A stretch of 64,000 bases of DNA from Micavibrio sp. UBA6139 (GTDB taxonomy: Bacteria; Pseudomonadota; Alphaproteobacteria; Micavibrionales; Micavibrionaceae): contig DIVF01000040.1 in the NCBI GenBank assembly GCA_002423285.1, forward strand, positions 1 to 64,000. The letters are read 5' to 3'. Position 1 is the stretch's first letter. The number at the start of each line of letters is the position of its first letter. Below the pieces are notes generated by a model. That model was given only the letters and a program-made list of their open reading frames with translations. It made no database searches and had not been told where the DNA came from. This document shows positions 51,898 through 60,175 of this stretch, one piece after another. The position numbers and the translations under genes were made by a program.

Positions 51898-53234
51898 GAC
51901 GCGGTCTTTGCCTCACGCACCAGATCATGCAAAAGACCGCGTGATCCAGACCCTGCACCCATGGCTTGCTGCATAAAGAATTGTTTGGCAGGTGGGAATT
52001 TCGCGACCATTTTCAAACCAATTTTGCGCAAGAGGGGCAGCGGCGGCAAGCCGGTTGAAAATAAACGGTTCAGTGAATCCGTGGCCCCGGCCATCGCCAT
52101 GTTATCGGCGCGGCGGGCGCGTTCATAACGGGCCAGAATTTCATCGCTGCCAAAATCAGACCCGTCATCCCGTGCTGCTATCAAAATATCGCACAGCGCA
52201 TCCAGATCGCGGAAGCCAAGGTTTAAACCTTGTCCGGCAATCGGGTGAATGCCGTGCGCTGCATCGGCAACCAGCGCCAAACGTGTCGCGGTATAGGTAT
52301 GAGCGTGCTGCAGGCCCAGCGGATAGGCAAACCGCCCCCCGGCTTGACGTACCCAACCATATTGATCGGGGAAGCGCGCGGTCAGGGCGGCATCGAAAAC
52401 ATCCTGCGGGTATTTCAGCGCGGATTGATGTTCCGGGCAATGTTCCGTCCACACAACCGATGAGCGATATGATCCATCCGGACCATCCATCATCGGCAAC
52501 GTCGCGAAAGGCCCCTGTTCATGGAAATGTTCAACCGCGACATTATTGTGCGGGTGTTCGTGTTCGGCGACACAGACGATCGCGCGTTGATTATAAGACC
52601 AGCTGCGTGATGTTATGCCCGCCCAGTCGCGGGTGAAGGAATTACGCCCATCAGCCCCCACTACCAGCGGCGCGGTGAGGGTGCGGCCCCCCTTCAACGT
52701 GACTTGCATGACATCGCCGTTCTGTTCCAGTTTTTCAATCTGGGCCGGGGCCAGATGATCAACACTGTCCAGTTCCTTCATGCGGTTGAACAGGGCTATG
52801 CGGATCAGGCGGTTTTCAAAAATCCAGCCAAAGGATTGATCGCCCACTTCTTCAGAACCAAAGCGCAGCAAAACCGGGCTGCCACCATCGAGAATATCAA
52901 TGGTGCGGATCGGACAGGCGAGGGGATCTAATTCATCCCATACCCCGGCGCGGTCGAGAATTTTTTGTGATCCCCACGAAATCGCCGTAGTGCGGCCATC
53001 AAATTCTTCGGTGGTTTGTGTCACCGGTGCATCGCGGTCGATACAGGCCACGCGGAATCCTTCAGTGCCGAGCAGCGAGGCCAGCGCACCACCCGACAGA
53101 CCACCGCCGATAATCATCACATCGTAATGATCGTTATTTGATTTTTTTGCTGCTCCAAGCTTAGGTGCCGCCTTTACCGCACTGCGGCGCGGTTTGTTGT
53201 GCATATCTGGGGTGGTGTTGCGGGTTTTGCTCAT
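51894..53234 (-). CDS. UbiH/UbiF-like FAD monooxygenase (ubiquinone hydroxylation)
   Basis: A 446-residue class A flavoprotein hydroxylase of the UbiH/UbiF/VisC/COQ6 family, which hydroxylates the aromatic ring in ubiquinone synthesis. The Rossmann motif YDVMIIGGGLSGGALASLL is near residues 37-55. The middle motif LVVGADGRNSFTRDW and the FAD ribityl motif LALVADAAHGIHPIAGQGLN are both clear. A 35-residue polar N-terminal extension precedes the fold. I chose the Met at 53234, preceded by AAGGA, over the one at 53333. Which ring position it acts on cannot be told. It overlaps the downstream EF-hand protein gene by 4 bp and is divergent from the P-II gene. Confidence 0.9.
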   Translation of the reverse strand: MSKTRNTTPDMHNKPRRSAVKAAPKLGAAKKSNNDHYDVMIIGGGLSGGALASLLGTEGFRVACIDRDAPVTQTTEEFDGRTTAISWGSQKILDRAGVWDELDPLACPIRTIDILDGGSPVLLRFGSEEVGDQSFGWIFENRLIRIALFNRMKELDSVDHLAPAQIEKLEQNGDVMQVTLKGGRTLTAPLVVGADGRNSFTRDWAGITSRSWSYNQRAIVCVAEHEHPHNNVAVEHFHEQGPFATLPMMDGPDGSYRSSVVWTEHCPEHQSALKYPQDVFDAALTARFPDQYGWVRQAGGRFAYPLGLQHAHTYTATRLALVADAAHGIHPIAGQGLNLGFRDLDALCDILIAARDDGSDFGSDEILARYERARRADNMAMAGATDSLNRLFSTGLPPLPLLRKIGLKMVAKFPPAKQFFMQQAMGAGSGSRGLLHDLVREAKTAS

Positions 53235-53336
53235 CTGGCATCCTTGGGTTTTTTGTAATATAAAGCGGTGCGCCGACGATGTCAGCGTCTTATTTTCTTT
53301 TGTTTTAGACCTCACCCCCACTGGAGTACGCATGTC

Positions 53337-53678
53337 ATGAAAATGGTTATGGCCGTTATTAAGCCCTTTAAACTGGACGATGTCCGCGAAGCCTTAACGG
53401 CGATCGGCGTTGAGGGTCTGACCGTGACAGAAGTGCGCGGGTTTGGCCGTCAAAAGGGCCGGACCGAAGCGGGCGGCCCCACGGCTGATTACGTTCCAAC
53501 CTTCCTGCCCAAGGTCAAAATCGAAGTCGCCATTCCAAAGGCGATGGAAAAAAAGACCGTGGATGCCATCCGCACCGCCGCTAATACGGGCCGCATCGGG
53601 GATGGGAAAATCTTCGTTTATGATTTATCGACGGCCTTGCGTATCCGCACCGGCGAAACCGGCGACGACGCTCTGTAA
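53337..53678 (+). CDS. glnB: P-II family nitrogen regulatory protein with an altered T-loop
   Basis: A 113-residue trimeric signal protein that senses 2-oxoglutarate, ATP/ADP and (by uridylylation) glutamine. The family body is standard: VIKPFKLDDVREAL, EVRGFGRQKGRTE, FLPKVKIEVAIPK and TGRIGDGKIFVYDLSTALRIRTGE. The T-loop is unusual: TEAGGPTADYVPTF replaces the usual TELYRGAEYMVDF. It has one extra residue, lacks the first Tyr, and places the uridylylation Tyr at position 52. The start at 53337 is preceded by GGAG; an ATG at 53332 is out of frame. No glnA or amtB is adjacent, and a terminator follows. Confidence 0.9.
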   Translation: MKMVMAVIKPFKLDDVREALTAIGVEGLTVTEVRGFGRQKGRTEAGGPTADYVPTFLPKVKIEVAIPKAMEKKTVDAIRTAANTGRIGDGKIFVYDLSTALRIRTGETGDDAL

Positions 53679-53690
53679 GGCATAAAAGAG

Positions 53691-53738
53691 AATGGGGTCG
53701 AAGGGGTCAATGACCCCTTCAAACGACCCCCTTAATTT
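53691..53738 (+). terminator. G-rich hairpin terminator after the P-II gene
   Basis: GAAGGGGTC (about 53699-53707) and GACCCCTTC (53711-53719) form a 9-bp stem with loop AAT. An outer stem GGGGTCG/CGACCCC with a short bulge extends it, and TTAATTTT follows. It shares layout and flanking bases with the hairpin after mltA (8691-8729). Confidence 0.8.
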
Positions 53739-53739
53739 T

Positions 53740-54426
53740 CTAATCGTTCTGATGTGCGTCCAGATCGTATGGAACGGCCTTAGGCTTGAATTTATACTTT
53801 ACGCCCAGGCGAATTTCATGACCGTTCGGGTCAATCTCATAGCCATTGCTATTCAGCGCCGCACCACCGACCTGACGATACCCGCCTGACAGCGATAGAT
53901 CTTCATTGAGTTGATAATTCAAACCCGCCCCGGCCTGCCACGCCATGCCAGACGTGGTTTCACTGGCAATGCCAAGACCGTCCATGCCGCCGCGATAAAT
54001 ATCATGCGTCGCCATCCCGGCCCCGAAGGTCAGGAAGGGTTTCAGTTTTGTGCTGCCAACATCGATGTCGTAATAAAGGTTCATCAGGGCCAGACGCGAT
54101 TGCCGCTCGCCCGCATCACCAGCACTGCCAGCGGAATAAGACAGCTCGGCCTCAACACGCCATTGCGGTGACAGGCGGAATCCGAGTGATCCGGCAAAAC
54201 CGCGCCCCGCTTGCAGGGCCATGTCTTGGGAAATCAGATTATTGGTCATCAGGCCGGCCATGCCGATGGATGGCGGGCGTTTATAATCATAGGACAAGGT
54301 CGCTGGGGTGATATTCAACCCCATAAACCCGCCGCTGAACAGGCGACCTGCCATAGCACTGGTCCCTGATCCAATCAGAATCAGGCTAACAGCAAGGCTG
54401 GCAAAGGCGATTCGCTTTAAAGACAT
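53740..54426 (-). CDS. outer-membrane beta-barrel protein
   Basis: A 228-residue exported protein. The signal peptide (about 1-26, ending AMA) is followed by alternating amphipathic strands typical of an eight-stranded OmpA/OmpX-like porin barrel: VEAELSYSAGSAGDAG, SRLALMNLYYDIDVGSTKLK, then SGMAWQAGAGLNYQLNED and LSLSGGYRQVGGAALNS. The last strand HEIRLGVKYKFKP ends in an aromatic-basic pattern, and about 13 polar residues follow it. It is probably a small surface barrel with immunity- or adhesion-type roles unknown. It is a single gene, convergent with the P-II gene. The long leader before its start (to 54511) contains no other gene. Confidence 0.85.
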   Translation of the reverse strand: MSLKRIAFASLAVSLILIGSGTSAMAGRLFSGGFMGLNITPATLSYDYKRPPSIGMAGLMTNNLISQDMALQAGRGFAGSLGFRLSPQWRVEAELSYSAGSAGDAGERQSRLALMNLYYDIDVGSTKLKPFLTFGAGMATHDIYRGGMDGLGIASETTSGMAWQAGAGLNYQLNEDLSLSGGYRQVGGAALNSNGYEIDPNGHEIRLGVKYKFKPKAVPYDLDAHQND

Positions 54427-54511
54427 GGTGATAATTTAAAAACCCGGACGGGCTGGAAGGACGAAAACGCAAGTCAGAATAAACACACAAGAATCAGTGT
54501 ATGCAAAAGCA

Positions 54512-54542
54512 AACGACCGGGCAAGGATTTGTCCGGTCGTTT
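54512..54542 (-). terminator. hairpin between the 206-residue protein gene and the beta-barrel gene
   Basis: ACGACCGG near 54514 pairs with CCGGTCGT near 54533-54540, with a loop of about 11 bases. On the minus strand a TTTGCTTTTG stretch follows, so it can end transcription of the upstream gene at 54571, although the T-run is interrupted. Confidence 0.55.
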
Positions 54543-54570
54543 GAATATTCTTTTGACGATATGGGAATTT

Positions 54571-55191
54571 TTAAGCGATTGGTGCATCCACGCGGATCGG
54601 CAGATCAGCGGCAATCGGTTCATCATCCAGCATTTCAATCATGCCTGTTGGCTGTACGGCGAAATTGGCGATGAACAGCGCGTTGGAATAGAACACAACC
54701 GCATCACACAGGAAAAAGCCCTGTTCGTTTTTCCCCTCATATGTTGCCGGACGCACTGTGCCTTCAATAACCGAGCGTGTTTGCGGGTCCATTGTTTTTG
54801 GCATGTCGGCATTGTTCATGTCTTCGGCGATCAGGAAAGGGCCTTCTTCCCCGCGCACAAAGAAGCAGAAGAAGCGCAGATATTCGAGAACATTGTCCTC
54901 GGTAATCTTCACAGGCGCCTTCGCGTTGATTTCGTGGATTGGCGGTGATGTGCCGTTCAGGCGGAACAGATTGCCCTGTTCGGTCAGGTAATACACCACC
55001 AGATTGGCCGGGGACCATGTTGCGTCCTTGACCTGCACCAGAACCACTTGGTCGTAGAACGGCAGAGCGCGCCACGAAACCGTGCTGGTCTGTGCTGAAA
55101 CCTTATATTTCCCGTCAATCGGGTTAATCTGGTCGAGGAAGCCCTGAAGGTATTCGCCTTCGACCGGGGACCATTTGTCGTCATTGTACAT
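54571..55191 (-). CDS. conserved hypothetical protein
   Basis: A 206-residue soluble protein that I do not recognise. It has no signal peptide and no membrane helix. Tyr/Trp/Phe content is high, and it has a strand-rich look (YDQVVLVQVKDATWSPANLV, LRFFCFFVRGEEGPFLIAED, GFFLCDAVVFYSNALF). The C-terminal tail is acidic and Pro-rich. Its position is between a beta-barrel protein and a small membrane protein, all on the minus strand but with gaps of about 140 bp, so it is probably a single-gene unit. Codon use is like that of the core genes. Confidence 0.6.
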   Translation of the reverse strand: MYNDDKWSPVEGEYLQGFLDQINPIDGKYKVSAQTSTVSWRALPFYDQVVLVQVKDATWSPANLVVYYLTEQGNLFRLNGTSPPIHEINAKAPVKITEDNVLEYLRFFCFFVRGEEGPFLIAEDMNNADMPKTMDPQTRSVIEGTVRPATYEGKNEQGFFLCDAVVFYSNALFIANFAVQPTGMIEMLDDEPIAADLPIRVDAPIA

Positions 55192-55329
55192 GGACGATAC
55201 TGCCTTGTTTTTGTTTATAGATTAAACCTTACGGCCATCATGAACAGACAAGCCGCCCGGCGCAAGCCCAGATTTGAAAAAAATCGGGCCCGTCCGGCTT
55301 CGGATACGACATTAGGTCAGAAAAGTTAA

Positions 55330-55608
55330 TTATTTGTGATGGTCCTGCTCATCAAAGCTTCGGCGCATCAGGTTAAAGATTCCGGCCAGACACAGCCCGA
55401 ACAGCAACAGTCCCGGAACATAAAATTCCCCATTATCGGCATGGGCCGATAAAAACAGGGCGACAAGGCTGAAAAACGCTAGAAATCCGCCAAAAAACCA
55501 CCGTTCAATGTGGCTGTTGGCCTGGTGTTCAGGGTGGGTCGGATGGTCCCGCGCGATGGATTTGGCCCGGTACGCGGGTGAATTGGGCCTGTGATGGTGG
55601 TGGGGCAT
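55330..55608 (-). CDS. small membrane protein with a His-rich N-terminus
   Basis: A 92-residue protein with a His/Pro/Arg-rich N-terminal half (PHHHHRPNS, DHPTHPEHQANSH) and two hydrophobic segments (about residues 38-55 and 62-77), followed by the acidic tail RRSFDEQDHHK. The His clusters may bind metal. I recognise no family. The Met at 55608 is preceded by a strong AGGAGG site, so it is chosen over the upstream in-frame start. It is divergent from rpmH across about 145 bp that also hold the strong rpmH promoter. Confidence 0.6.
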   Translation of the reverse strand: MPHHHHRPNSPAYRAKSIARDHPTHPEHQANSHIERWFFGGFLAFFSLVALFLSAHADNGEFYVPGLLLFGLCLAGIFNLMRRSFDEQDHHK

Positions 55609-55754
55609 GAAAATCCTCCTATTCCAGGCGAATTTTAGAGTTTTCAAAACGCCTATTTCCCTATTATATCACGGGCTTCCCTTAAAATTTGCTGAAACGG
55701 GGGCAGGTTTTACGGGAATCTTGCCTGAATCTTGCGGGGGCACCCCCGAAGTGG

Positions 55755-55783
55755 TTGACAGAATGGGGAGCCTTCAGTATAAA
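55755..55783 (+). promoter_or_regulatory. near-consensus housekeeping promoter for rpmH-rnpA
   Basis: TTGACA at 55755-55760 and TATAAA at 55778-55783 are separated by exactly 17 bp, which is almost the ideal housekeeping sigma-factor promoter. Transcription would begin near 55790, giving a leader of about 40 bases before rpmH at 55829. Such a strong promoter fits the high expression expected of a ribosomal protein operon. Confidence 0.85.
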
Positions 55784-55828
55784 ACCCCAGCTTATAAACA
55801 CTTATTTGAAGAGAAGACGGAGCGCATT

Positions 55829-55963
55829 ATGAAACGCCCATTTCAACCTAGCCGTATTGTTCGTGCCCGCCGCCACGGTTTCCGTGCCCGCATGGCGACA
55901 AAAGCCGGTCGTTTGATTCTGAACTCACGCCGCGCGCTGGGTCGTAAAAAACTCTCCGCTTAA
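55829..55963 (+). CDS. rpmH: 50S ribosomal protein L34
   Basis: A 44-residue, very basic protein of the large ribosomal subunit. It matches L34 throughout: MKRPFQPSRIVRARRHGF at the start, the GFRARMATKAGR core, and ILNSRRALGRKKLSA at the end. The first residue is fixed by the family, and CGGAG lies 6 bases before the ATG. It is the first gene of the rpmH-rnpA-yidD-yidC-engB group, which is near the replication origin in many bacteria. It lies under a near-consensus promoter at 55755-55783. Confidence 0.98.
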   Translation: MKRPFQPSRIVRARRHGFRARMATKAGRLILNSRRALGRKKLSA

Positions 55964-56040
55964 TTTTAAGCGTAGAGCCCATCGCGGTATTTTTGGACCT
56001 TTGCGGTAAGGCCGCATTGGATTCCTGAAAGGTCCGGACG

Positions 56041-56433
56041 ATGAAGCAGTCACAGGATAAAATAGCGATGTTAGGCCGCCTGAAAAGGCGGTCTGATTTT
56101 TTGCGTGTTCAGGGTTCGGGCCGCAAATGGGTTTCTCAAAGCCTGATCCTTCAGGTGGTAGATAATATGTCTCCGTTCTGCCGTTACGGTATCACCGTCA
56201 GCAAAAAAACCAGTAAATCCGCCGTTGTGCGCAACCGTATCAAACGCCGCCTGCGCGCGGTGCTGTGTAATGTCCTGCCCGATCATGCCAAACCCGGCAT
56301 TGATTATGTGGTGGTTGGGCGCATTCTGGGCGAAACCTGTTCGGCGGAGATGCTGGAAAAGGATTTGCTGTGGTGCTTGAAGCGGATGGAACTGCGGAAA
56401 GAGCCTGAGACTGGAGCTAAAAATGAAGGCTGA
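56041..56433 (+). CDS. rnpA: ribonuclease P protein component
   Basis: A 130-residue basic protein that helps the RNase P RNA remove the 5' leader from tRNA precursors. The central motif AVVRNRIKRRLRAVL (RNR box) is unmistakable, with LKRRSDFLRVQGSGRKW at the N-terminal end of the fold and GIDYVVVGR in the last strand region. The start at 56041 is used here; an in-frame Met at residue 10 (56068) is an alternative that removes a short polar extension. It is 77 bp after rpmH and overlaps yidD by 11 bp. Confidence 0.96.
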   Translation: MKQSQDKIAMLGRLKRRSDFLRVQGSGRKWVSQSLILQVVDNMSPFCRYGITVSKKTSKSAVVRNRIKRRLRAVLCNVLPDHAKPGIDYVVVGRILGETCSAEMLEKDLLWCLKRMELRKEPETGAKNEG

Positions 56434-56707
56434 GGCGCTTTTAAGTCGGGCCCTTATTCTGCTGGTGCAGCTCTACCGCGCGGCCCTGTCACCCTTTATG
56501 GGCCCTGGAAAGTGCCGTTATGACCCAACCTGTTCTGCTTATGCCATTGAGGCCTTGCGCAGCCATGGGCCGTTTCGGGGCGGCTGGTTGGCCTTGCGGC
56601 GGATATCGTCTTGCCACGGGTGGAGCCGCCGCCCCTTCCATGATCCGGTTCCCTCCGCTATAAAACCGGGATGTAATCCTCTTTGTAACCACGACCCGCA
56701 AGATTAG
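56423..56707 (+). CDS. yidD: membrane protein insertion efficiency factor YidD
   Basis: A 94-residue peripheral membrane protein that aids YidC-dependent insertion. An amphipathic N-terminal helix (ALILLVQLYRAALSPFMG) is followed by the family motif CRYDPTCSAYAIEALRSHGP with its conserved cysteines, then LALRRISSCHGWSRRPFHDPVP. The position between rnpA and yidC is the usual one. It overlaps rnpA by 11 bp, so translation is coupled, and yidC follows after 26 bp. Confidence 0.96.
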   Translation: MKAEALLSRALILLVQLYRAALSPFMGPGKCRYDPTCSAYAIEALRSHGPFRGGWLALRRISSCHGWSRRPFHDPVPSAIKPGCNPLCNHDPQD

Positions 56708-56733
56708 AGACGCGGGCTTTAAAGGACGCGACG

Positions 56734-58695
56734 ATGTTTCAAGGCAAAGGCCCGAATATGAACAGCCCCATCACCGGTAATAAGGAAGGCATGCACCCTG
56801 ATGACCGCCGCAATCTGGTGGTGTTCATTGTTGTGTCGCTGGTCTTGTATCTGGCCTTTGATCATTTCGTGTTGCAGCCAAAAATTGACGCGATGCGTGC
56901 CGCGCAAATCGCGATGACCACCGCCCCTGATTCAGTAACACCCGGCATTGATGGTGTTGAAAAAATTTCTGCACCACGCAGCCGCGATGCTGTCGTTGCC
57001 GAAGATACGCGCTTGAAGATTGATAACGGCGCTGTATTTGGCACCTTGCCGCTGACTGGCAACCGCATTGATGACATTCAGATGTCCAAATATTTTAAAA
57101 CGCTGGATGGTGATAAAACAGGTCGCGGTGATCATGTTGCTATTCTTTCGCCAACGGGTACGGCCCATCCGCGCTACGCTGAATTTGGCTGGGTGGCTGA
57201 TGGTGCCGGCACGCGCGTTCCTGATAAAAACACACGCTGGAACGTGACCGGCAATACAACGCTGGCCAAAGACAAGCCCGTGACCATGAGCTGGAATAAC
57301 GGCGCTGGCCTGACATTTGAGCGCGTTTATGCTGTTGATGACCGTTATATTGTAACCATCACACAGCGCGTTCGTAATACGGGCGGCAATACCGCGACAC
57401 TTTATCCTTATTCGCTGGTGGCGGGGACAGGCTTGCCGGAAGGCTACAGCAAAAGCGCCATCGCGCACGAAGGCCCGATTGGTTATGTCGGCGAAGAACT
57501 GCACGAAGTGACCTATAAAAATTTGGCCGAAAAAGGAAACCAGACCTATACAGCGGCCAAGGGCTGGATCGGGATCACCGAAAAATACTTTATGGCGGCC
57601 CTTATCCCGCAACAGGGTGAGGCTGTAAAATACAATTTCATCAGCACCAATGCCGCTGGCGGTGTCAAACGCTATCAGGTTGATACGCTGGGCGGCGGGC
57701 GTGAAATCGCGCCGGGCGACAGTGTTGAATATGTGGCATCGCTCTTTGCCGGGGCCAAGGAAGTGCGTTTGCTGGACGCCTATGAAAAGCAACTCAGCAT
57801 CCCGCATTTCGATCTGGCCGTTGATTTTGGTCTGTATTATTTCCTGACCAAGCCGTTCTTCTATGTCTTGTCCTTCATTGGCAGTCATGTCGGCAATTTC
57901 GGGATCGCGATTATCATATTCACGATTTTGCTGCGCGGCGCGATGTTCCCGCTCAACAACACCTCCTATCGCTCCTTCGCGAAACTGAAAAAAATCGCGC
58001 CGGAAATGACGGAGCTGCGCGCCAAATACGGCGAAGACAAACAAACCCTGCAAAAGGAACTGATCGCGCTTTACGGGCGTGAAAAGGTCAATCCGGCGGC
58101 AGGCTGCTTGCCGATCTTGCTGCAAATTCCAATTTTCTTTGCGCTGTATAAGGTTTTGTCTGTGACCATTGAAATGCGTCATGCGCCGTTCTTTGGCTGG
58201 ATTCACGATCTGTCCGCGCCGGACCCGACAACGGTGTTTAACCTGTTCGGCATTTTGCCGTTCACACCGCCATCGTTCCTGATGATTGGTGCGTGGCCGT
58301 GCCTGATGTTGCTGGCGATGCTGGTCCAGCGTCAAATGAACTCGCCACCACAAGACCCGATTCAGGCAAAAATGATGGCCTTCATGCCGTACATGATGGT
58401 GTTCATCATGGCACCGTTTGCCGCCGGTCTGGTCATTTACTGGACGGTCAGCAACACATTGTCGGTTATTCAACAGTTCATCATCATGAAATCGATGGGC
58501 GTCGAAGTGACCTTCTTCCACAAAACAGATGCTGAGAAAAAGCTGGAAGAACAAGTGAAAGCTGGTCCTGATGTTCACCCGGAAATGGAGATCATCGAAG
58601 GCCAGGTCGAAGAAGCCTTGTTCGGCGATGATGACGATACAAAACCAACCACACCGGTCAGCGCTCCAAAACCGCGCAAAAAGAAGAAACGCTAA
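56734..58695 (+). CDS. yidC: membrane protein insertase YidC
   Basis: A 653-residue Oxa1/YidC insertase. The first membrane helix is at about residues 28-46, the large periplasmic beta domain runs to about 360, and the five-helix insertase core occupies about 370-600. The core contains GNFGIAIIIFTILLRGAMFP (the conserved Arg is present), NPAAGCLPILLQIPIFFALY and MPYMMVFIMAPFAAGLVIYW. The basic C-terminal tail (PRKKKKR) suits ribosome contact. It is longer than the E. coli protein (548) because of a larger N-terminal periplasmic part and an acidic tail. AAAGGA lies 7 bases upstream of the ATG. Its last base overlaps engB. Confidence 0.96.
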   Translation: MFQGKGPNMNSPITGNKEGMHPDDRRNLVVFIVVSLVLYLAFDHFVLQPKIDAMRAAQIAMTTAPDSVTPGIDGVEKISAPRSRDAVVAEDTRLKIDNGAVFGTLPLTGNRIDDIQMSKYFKTLDGDKTGRGDHVAILSPTGTAHPRYAEFGWVADGAGTRVPDKNTRWNVTGNTTLAKDKPVTMSWNNGAGLTFERVYAVDDRYIVTITQRVRNTGGNTATLYPYSLVAGTGLPEGYSKSAIAHEGPIGYVGEELHEVTYKNLAEKGNQTYTAAKGWIGITEKYFMAALIPQQGEAVKYNFISTNAAGGVKRYQVDTLGGGREIAPGDSVEYVASLFAGAKEVRLLDAYEKQLSIPHFDLAVDFGLYYFLTKPFFYVLSFIGSHVGNFGIAIIIFTILLRGAMFPLNNTSYRSFAKLKKIAPEMTELRAKYGEDKQTLQKELIALYGREKVNPAAGCLPILLQIPIFFALYKVLSVTIEMRHAPFFGWIHDLSAPDPTTVFNLFGILPFTPPSFLMIGAWPCLMLLAMLVQRQMNSPPQDPIQAKMMAFMPYMMVFIMAPFAAGLVIYWTVSNTLSVIQQFIIMKSMGVEVTFFHKTDAEKKLEEQVKAGPDVHPEMEIIEGQVEEALFGDDDDTKPTTPVSAPKPRKKKKR

Positions 58696-59357
58696 TGAGT
58701 GATAATGATACAGGCGACATCCCACCTTATGATCCGGGTAAAATCCTGAGGACCGTCTTTTTAGGTCCGTGCGATTTTATCGCGGGTTTTCAGGACATCG
58801 ATCAGATGATTCGGTTCGATTTTCCACATGTTCCCGGTGAGATCGGCTTTGTCGGGCGTTCGAATGTTGGTAAATCATCGCTCATCAATGCGCTGACGGG
58901 CCGTAATGCCTTGGCGCGGACATCGCATACGCCGGGCCGCACGCAACAGCTCAATTTCTTCAATCTCGGCGGGCATTTAATGCTGGTCGATATGCCGGGT
59001 TACGGGTTTGCGCAGGTGTCAAAATCAATGCGCAAGGCGTGGGATCATTTGATCTTCACCTATCTGCGTGGTCGTCCGGTTTTGCGCTGTGTTTTCGTGC
59101 TGGTTGATTCCCGCCACGGTTTAAAAGACAGCGACCGCGAAGTCATGACCATGCTGGATAAGGCCGGGGTTGCCTATCGCATCGTTTTGACAAAGACGGA
59201 TAAGGCTGAAGATTTAGAAACCATCGCCACCGATGTTGAAATGGCGATCAAGAAACATGCCGCCGCGTTCCCGGTTGTTTACCGGACCAGTTCTGAAACG
59301 GGGGATGGGATTGATATCCTGCGCCGCGCCGTGCTGGACGCTGCGACAGGCCAATAA
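58695..59357 (+). CDS. engB: ribosome biogenesis GTP-binding protein EngB (YihA/YsxC)
   Basis: A 220-residue GTPase needed for assembly of the large ribosomal subunit. G1 is GRSNVGKSSLINALTGR near residues 54-70, G2 has the TSHTPGRTQQLNFF pattern, G3 is DMPGYG, and G4 is LTKTDKAE with the Asp at the usual place. The length is typical. It overlaps yidC by one base (TAATG), and this order is conserved in alphaproteobacteria, where argB often follows. Here a minus-strand gene lies 3 bp beyond the stop instead, so the operon ends. Confidence 0.96.
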   Translation: MSDNDTGDIPPYDPGKILRTVFLGPCDFIAGFQDIDQMIRFDFPHVPGEIGFVGRSNVGKSSLINALTGRNALARTSHTPGRTQQLNFFNLGGHLMLVDMPGYGFAQVSKSMRKAWDHLIFTYLRGRPVLRCVFVLVDSRHGLKDSDREVMTMLDKAGVAYRIVLTKTDKAEDLETIATDVEMAIKKHAAAFPVVYRTSSETGDGIDILRRAVLDAATGQ

Positions 59358-59359
59358 TC

Positions 59360-60088
59360 TTACCGGTTGATAATCATCGTATAAAAACCATAGCGCGTGC
59401 CATCGGTGACGCAGGCACTTGGTTTTTCTTCACAATCTGTGCATTGGCTTAAATCAAATTCAGCCACGTTTGCACTGGGGTGAACGGCGACGCCCGGTGG
59501 GTTTTCCCGGTCGATCAAAAGGCTGGGGATGGTGGTGCCGAGCAGCGGAATGTCAGTCGTTCCCGTGAGGCGCAGGTTAATCCGTTCGCAGACTTCTTTT
59601 TTAATCTGGTACGCGACCAGCATCACATCAGGGGCCGCACTTTGGCTCCATTCAAAATTATTGAACATGCCTAAATACCACCCGGCGGGCGGTGTCGTGG
59701 ATGTTTGCAAAACTCCTTCATCCGGCAGGCGGGCCAGACTGAGGCCGCCGCCACCGGGGTGGTAAACCTTATTGCCGTTCGGCGCCGTATCAAAATTGGG
59801 CTGGCCGGGCTGGGTGAAATCAAGGGCAGAGCTATCTGCCCCGGTCATGGTCATCATGTCGATGGATTGTTTGACCTGATAGGGATAGGCCATGATTTGT
59901 CCGGCAATAATATCGGCCTTTTCCGCGCTTAAGGCTGATCCTTCCGATGAATCATTCTGGCGCGTGATGGTAAAGGCAAGTGCTGCAAACAGGGCGACCA
60001 CGATCAAAACATAAATCGTGGCGTTTCCAGCCTGTGCGGCGGCCGATTGGCGGGGGAGATTTTCAAAAAAGGTGGTTTGCAGGCTCAT
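59360..60088 (-). CDS. single-pass membrane protein, pseudopilin-like layout
   Basis: A 242-residue protein with a short polar N-terminus, one membrane helix at about residues 24-42 (ATIYVLIVVALFAALAF), and a periplasmic domain with five cysteines, four of them clustered near the C-terminus (SQCTDCEEKPSACV). The layout resembles pilin-like proteins, but the prepilin peptidase signature (Gly before Phe with Glu at +5) is absent, so I leave it unassigned. The Met at 60088 is chosen because an upstream start would add an atypical basic tail and extend into the rmuC promoter region. It converges with engB, and its divergent neighbour is rmuC. Confidence 0.6.
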   Translation of the reverse strand: MSLQTTFFENLPRQSAAAQAGNATIYVLIVVALFAALAFTITRQNDSSEGSALSAEKADIIAGQIMAYPYQVKQSIDMMTMTGADSSALDFTQPGQPNFDTAPNGNKVYHPGGGGLSLARLPDEGVLQTSTTPPAGWYLGMFNNFEWSQSAAPDVMLVAYQIKKEVCERINLRLTGTTDIPLLGTTIPSLLIDRENPPGVAVHPSANVAEFDLSQCTDCEEKPSACVTDGTRYGFYTMIINR

Positions 60089-60175
60089 AAATGCTATTCT
60101 AAACCCATTACACAAAAAGCGCGATAATCGTTTTTGGGCCAAAAATCTAAGGGCCTGAGAATCCGGAGAAATATT

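Noticed and set aside
55240..55329. A 29-codon basic open frame between the 206-residue protein gene and the small membrane protein gene
   Set aside because: Very short, no ribosome binding site, and no family; a chance frame in a leader region.
56932..58725. A 597-residue open frame on the minus strand
   Set aside because: It is antisense to yidC, whose frame has all family motifs; the opposite frame is rich in His/Arg/Gln from reversed codon bias.
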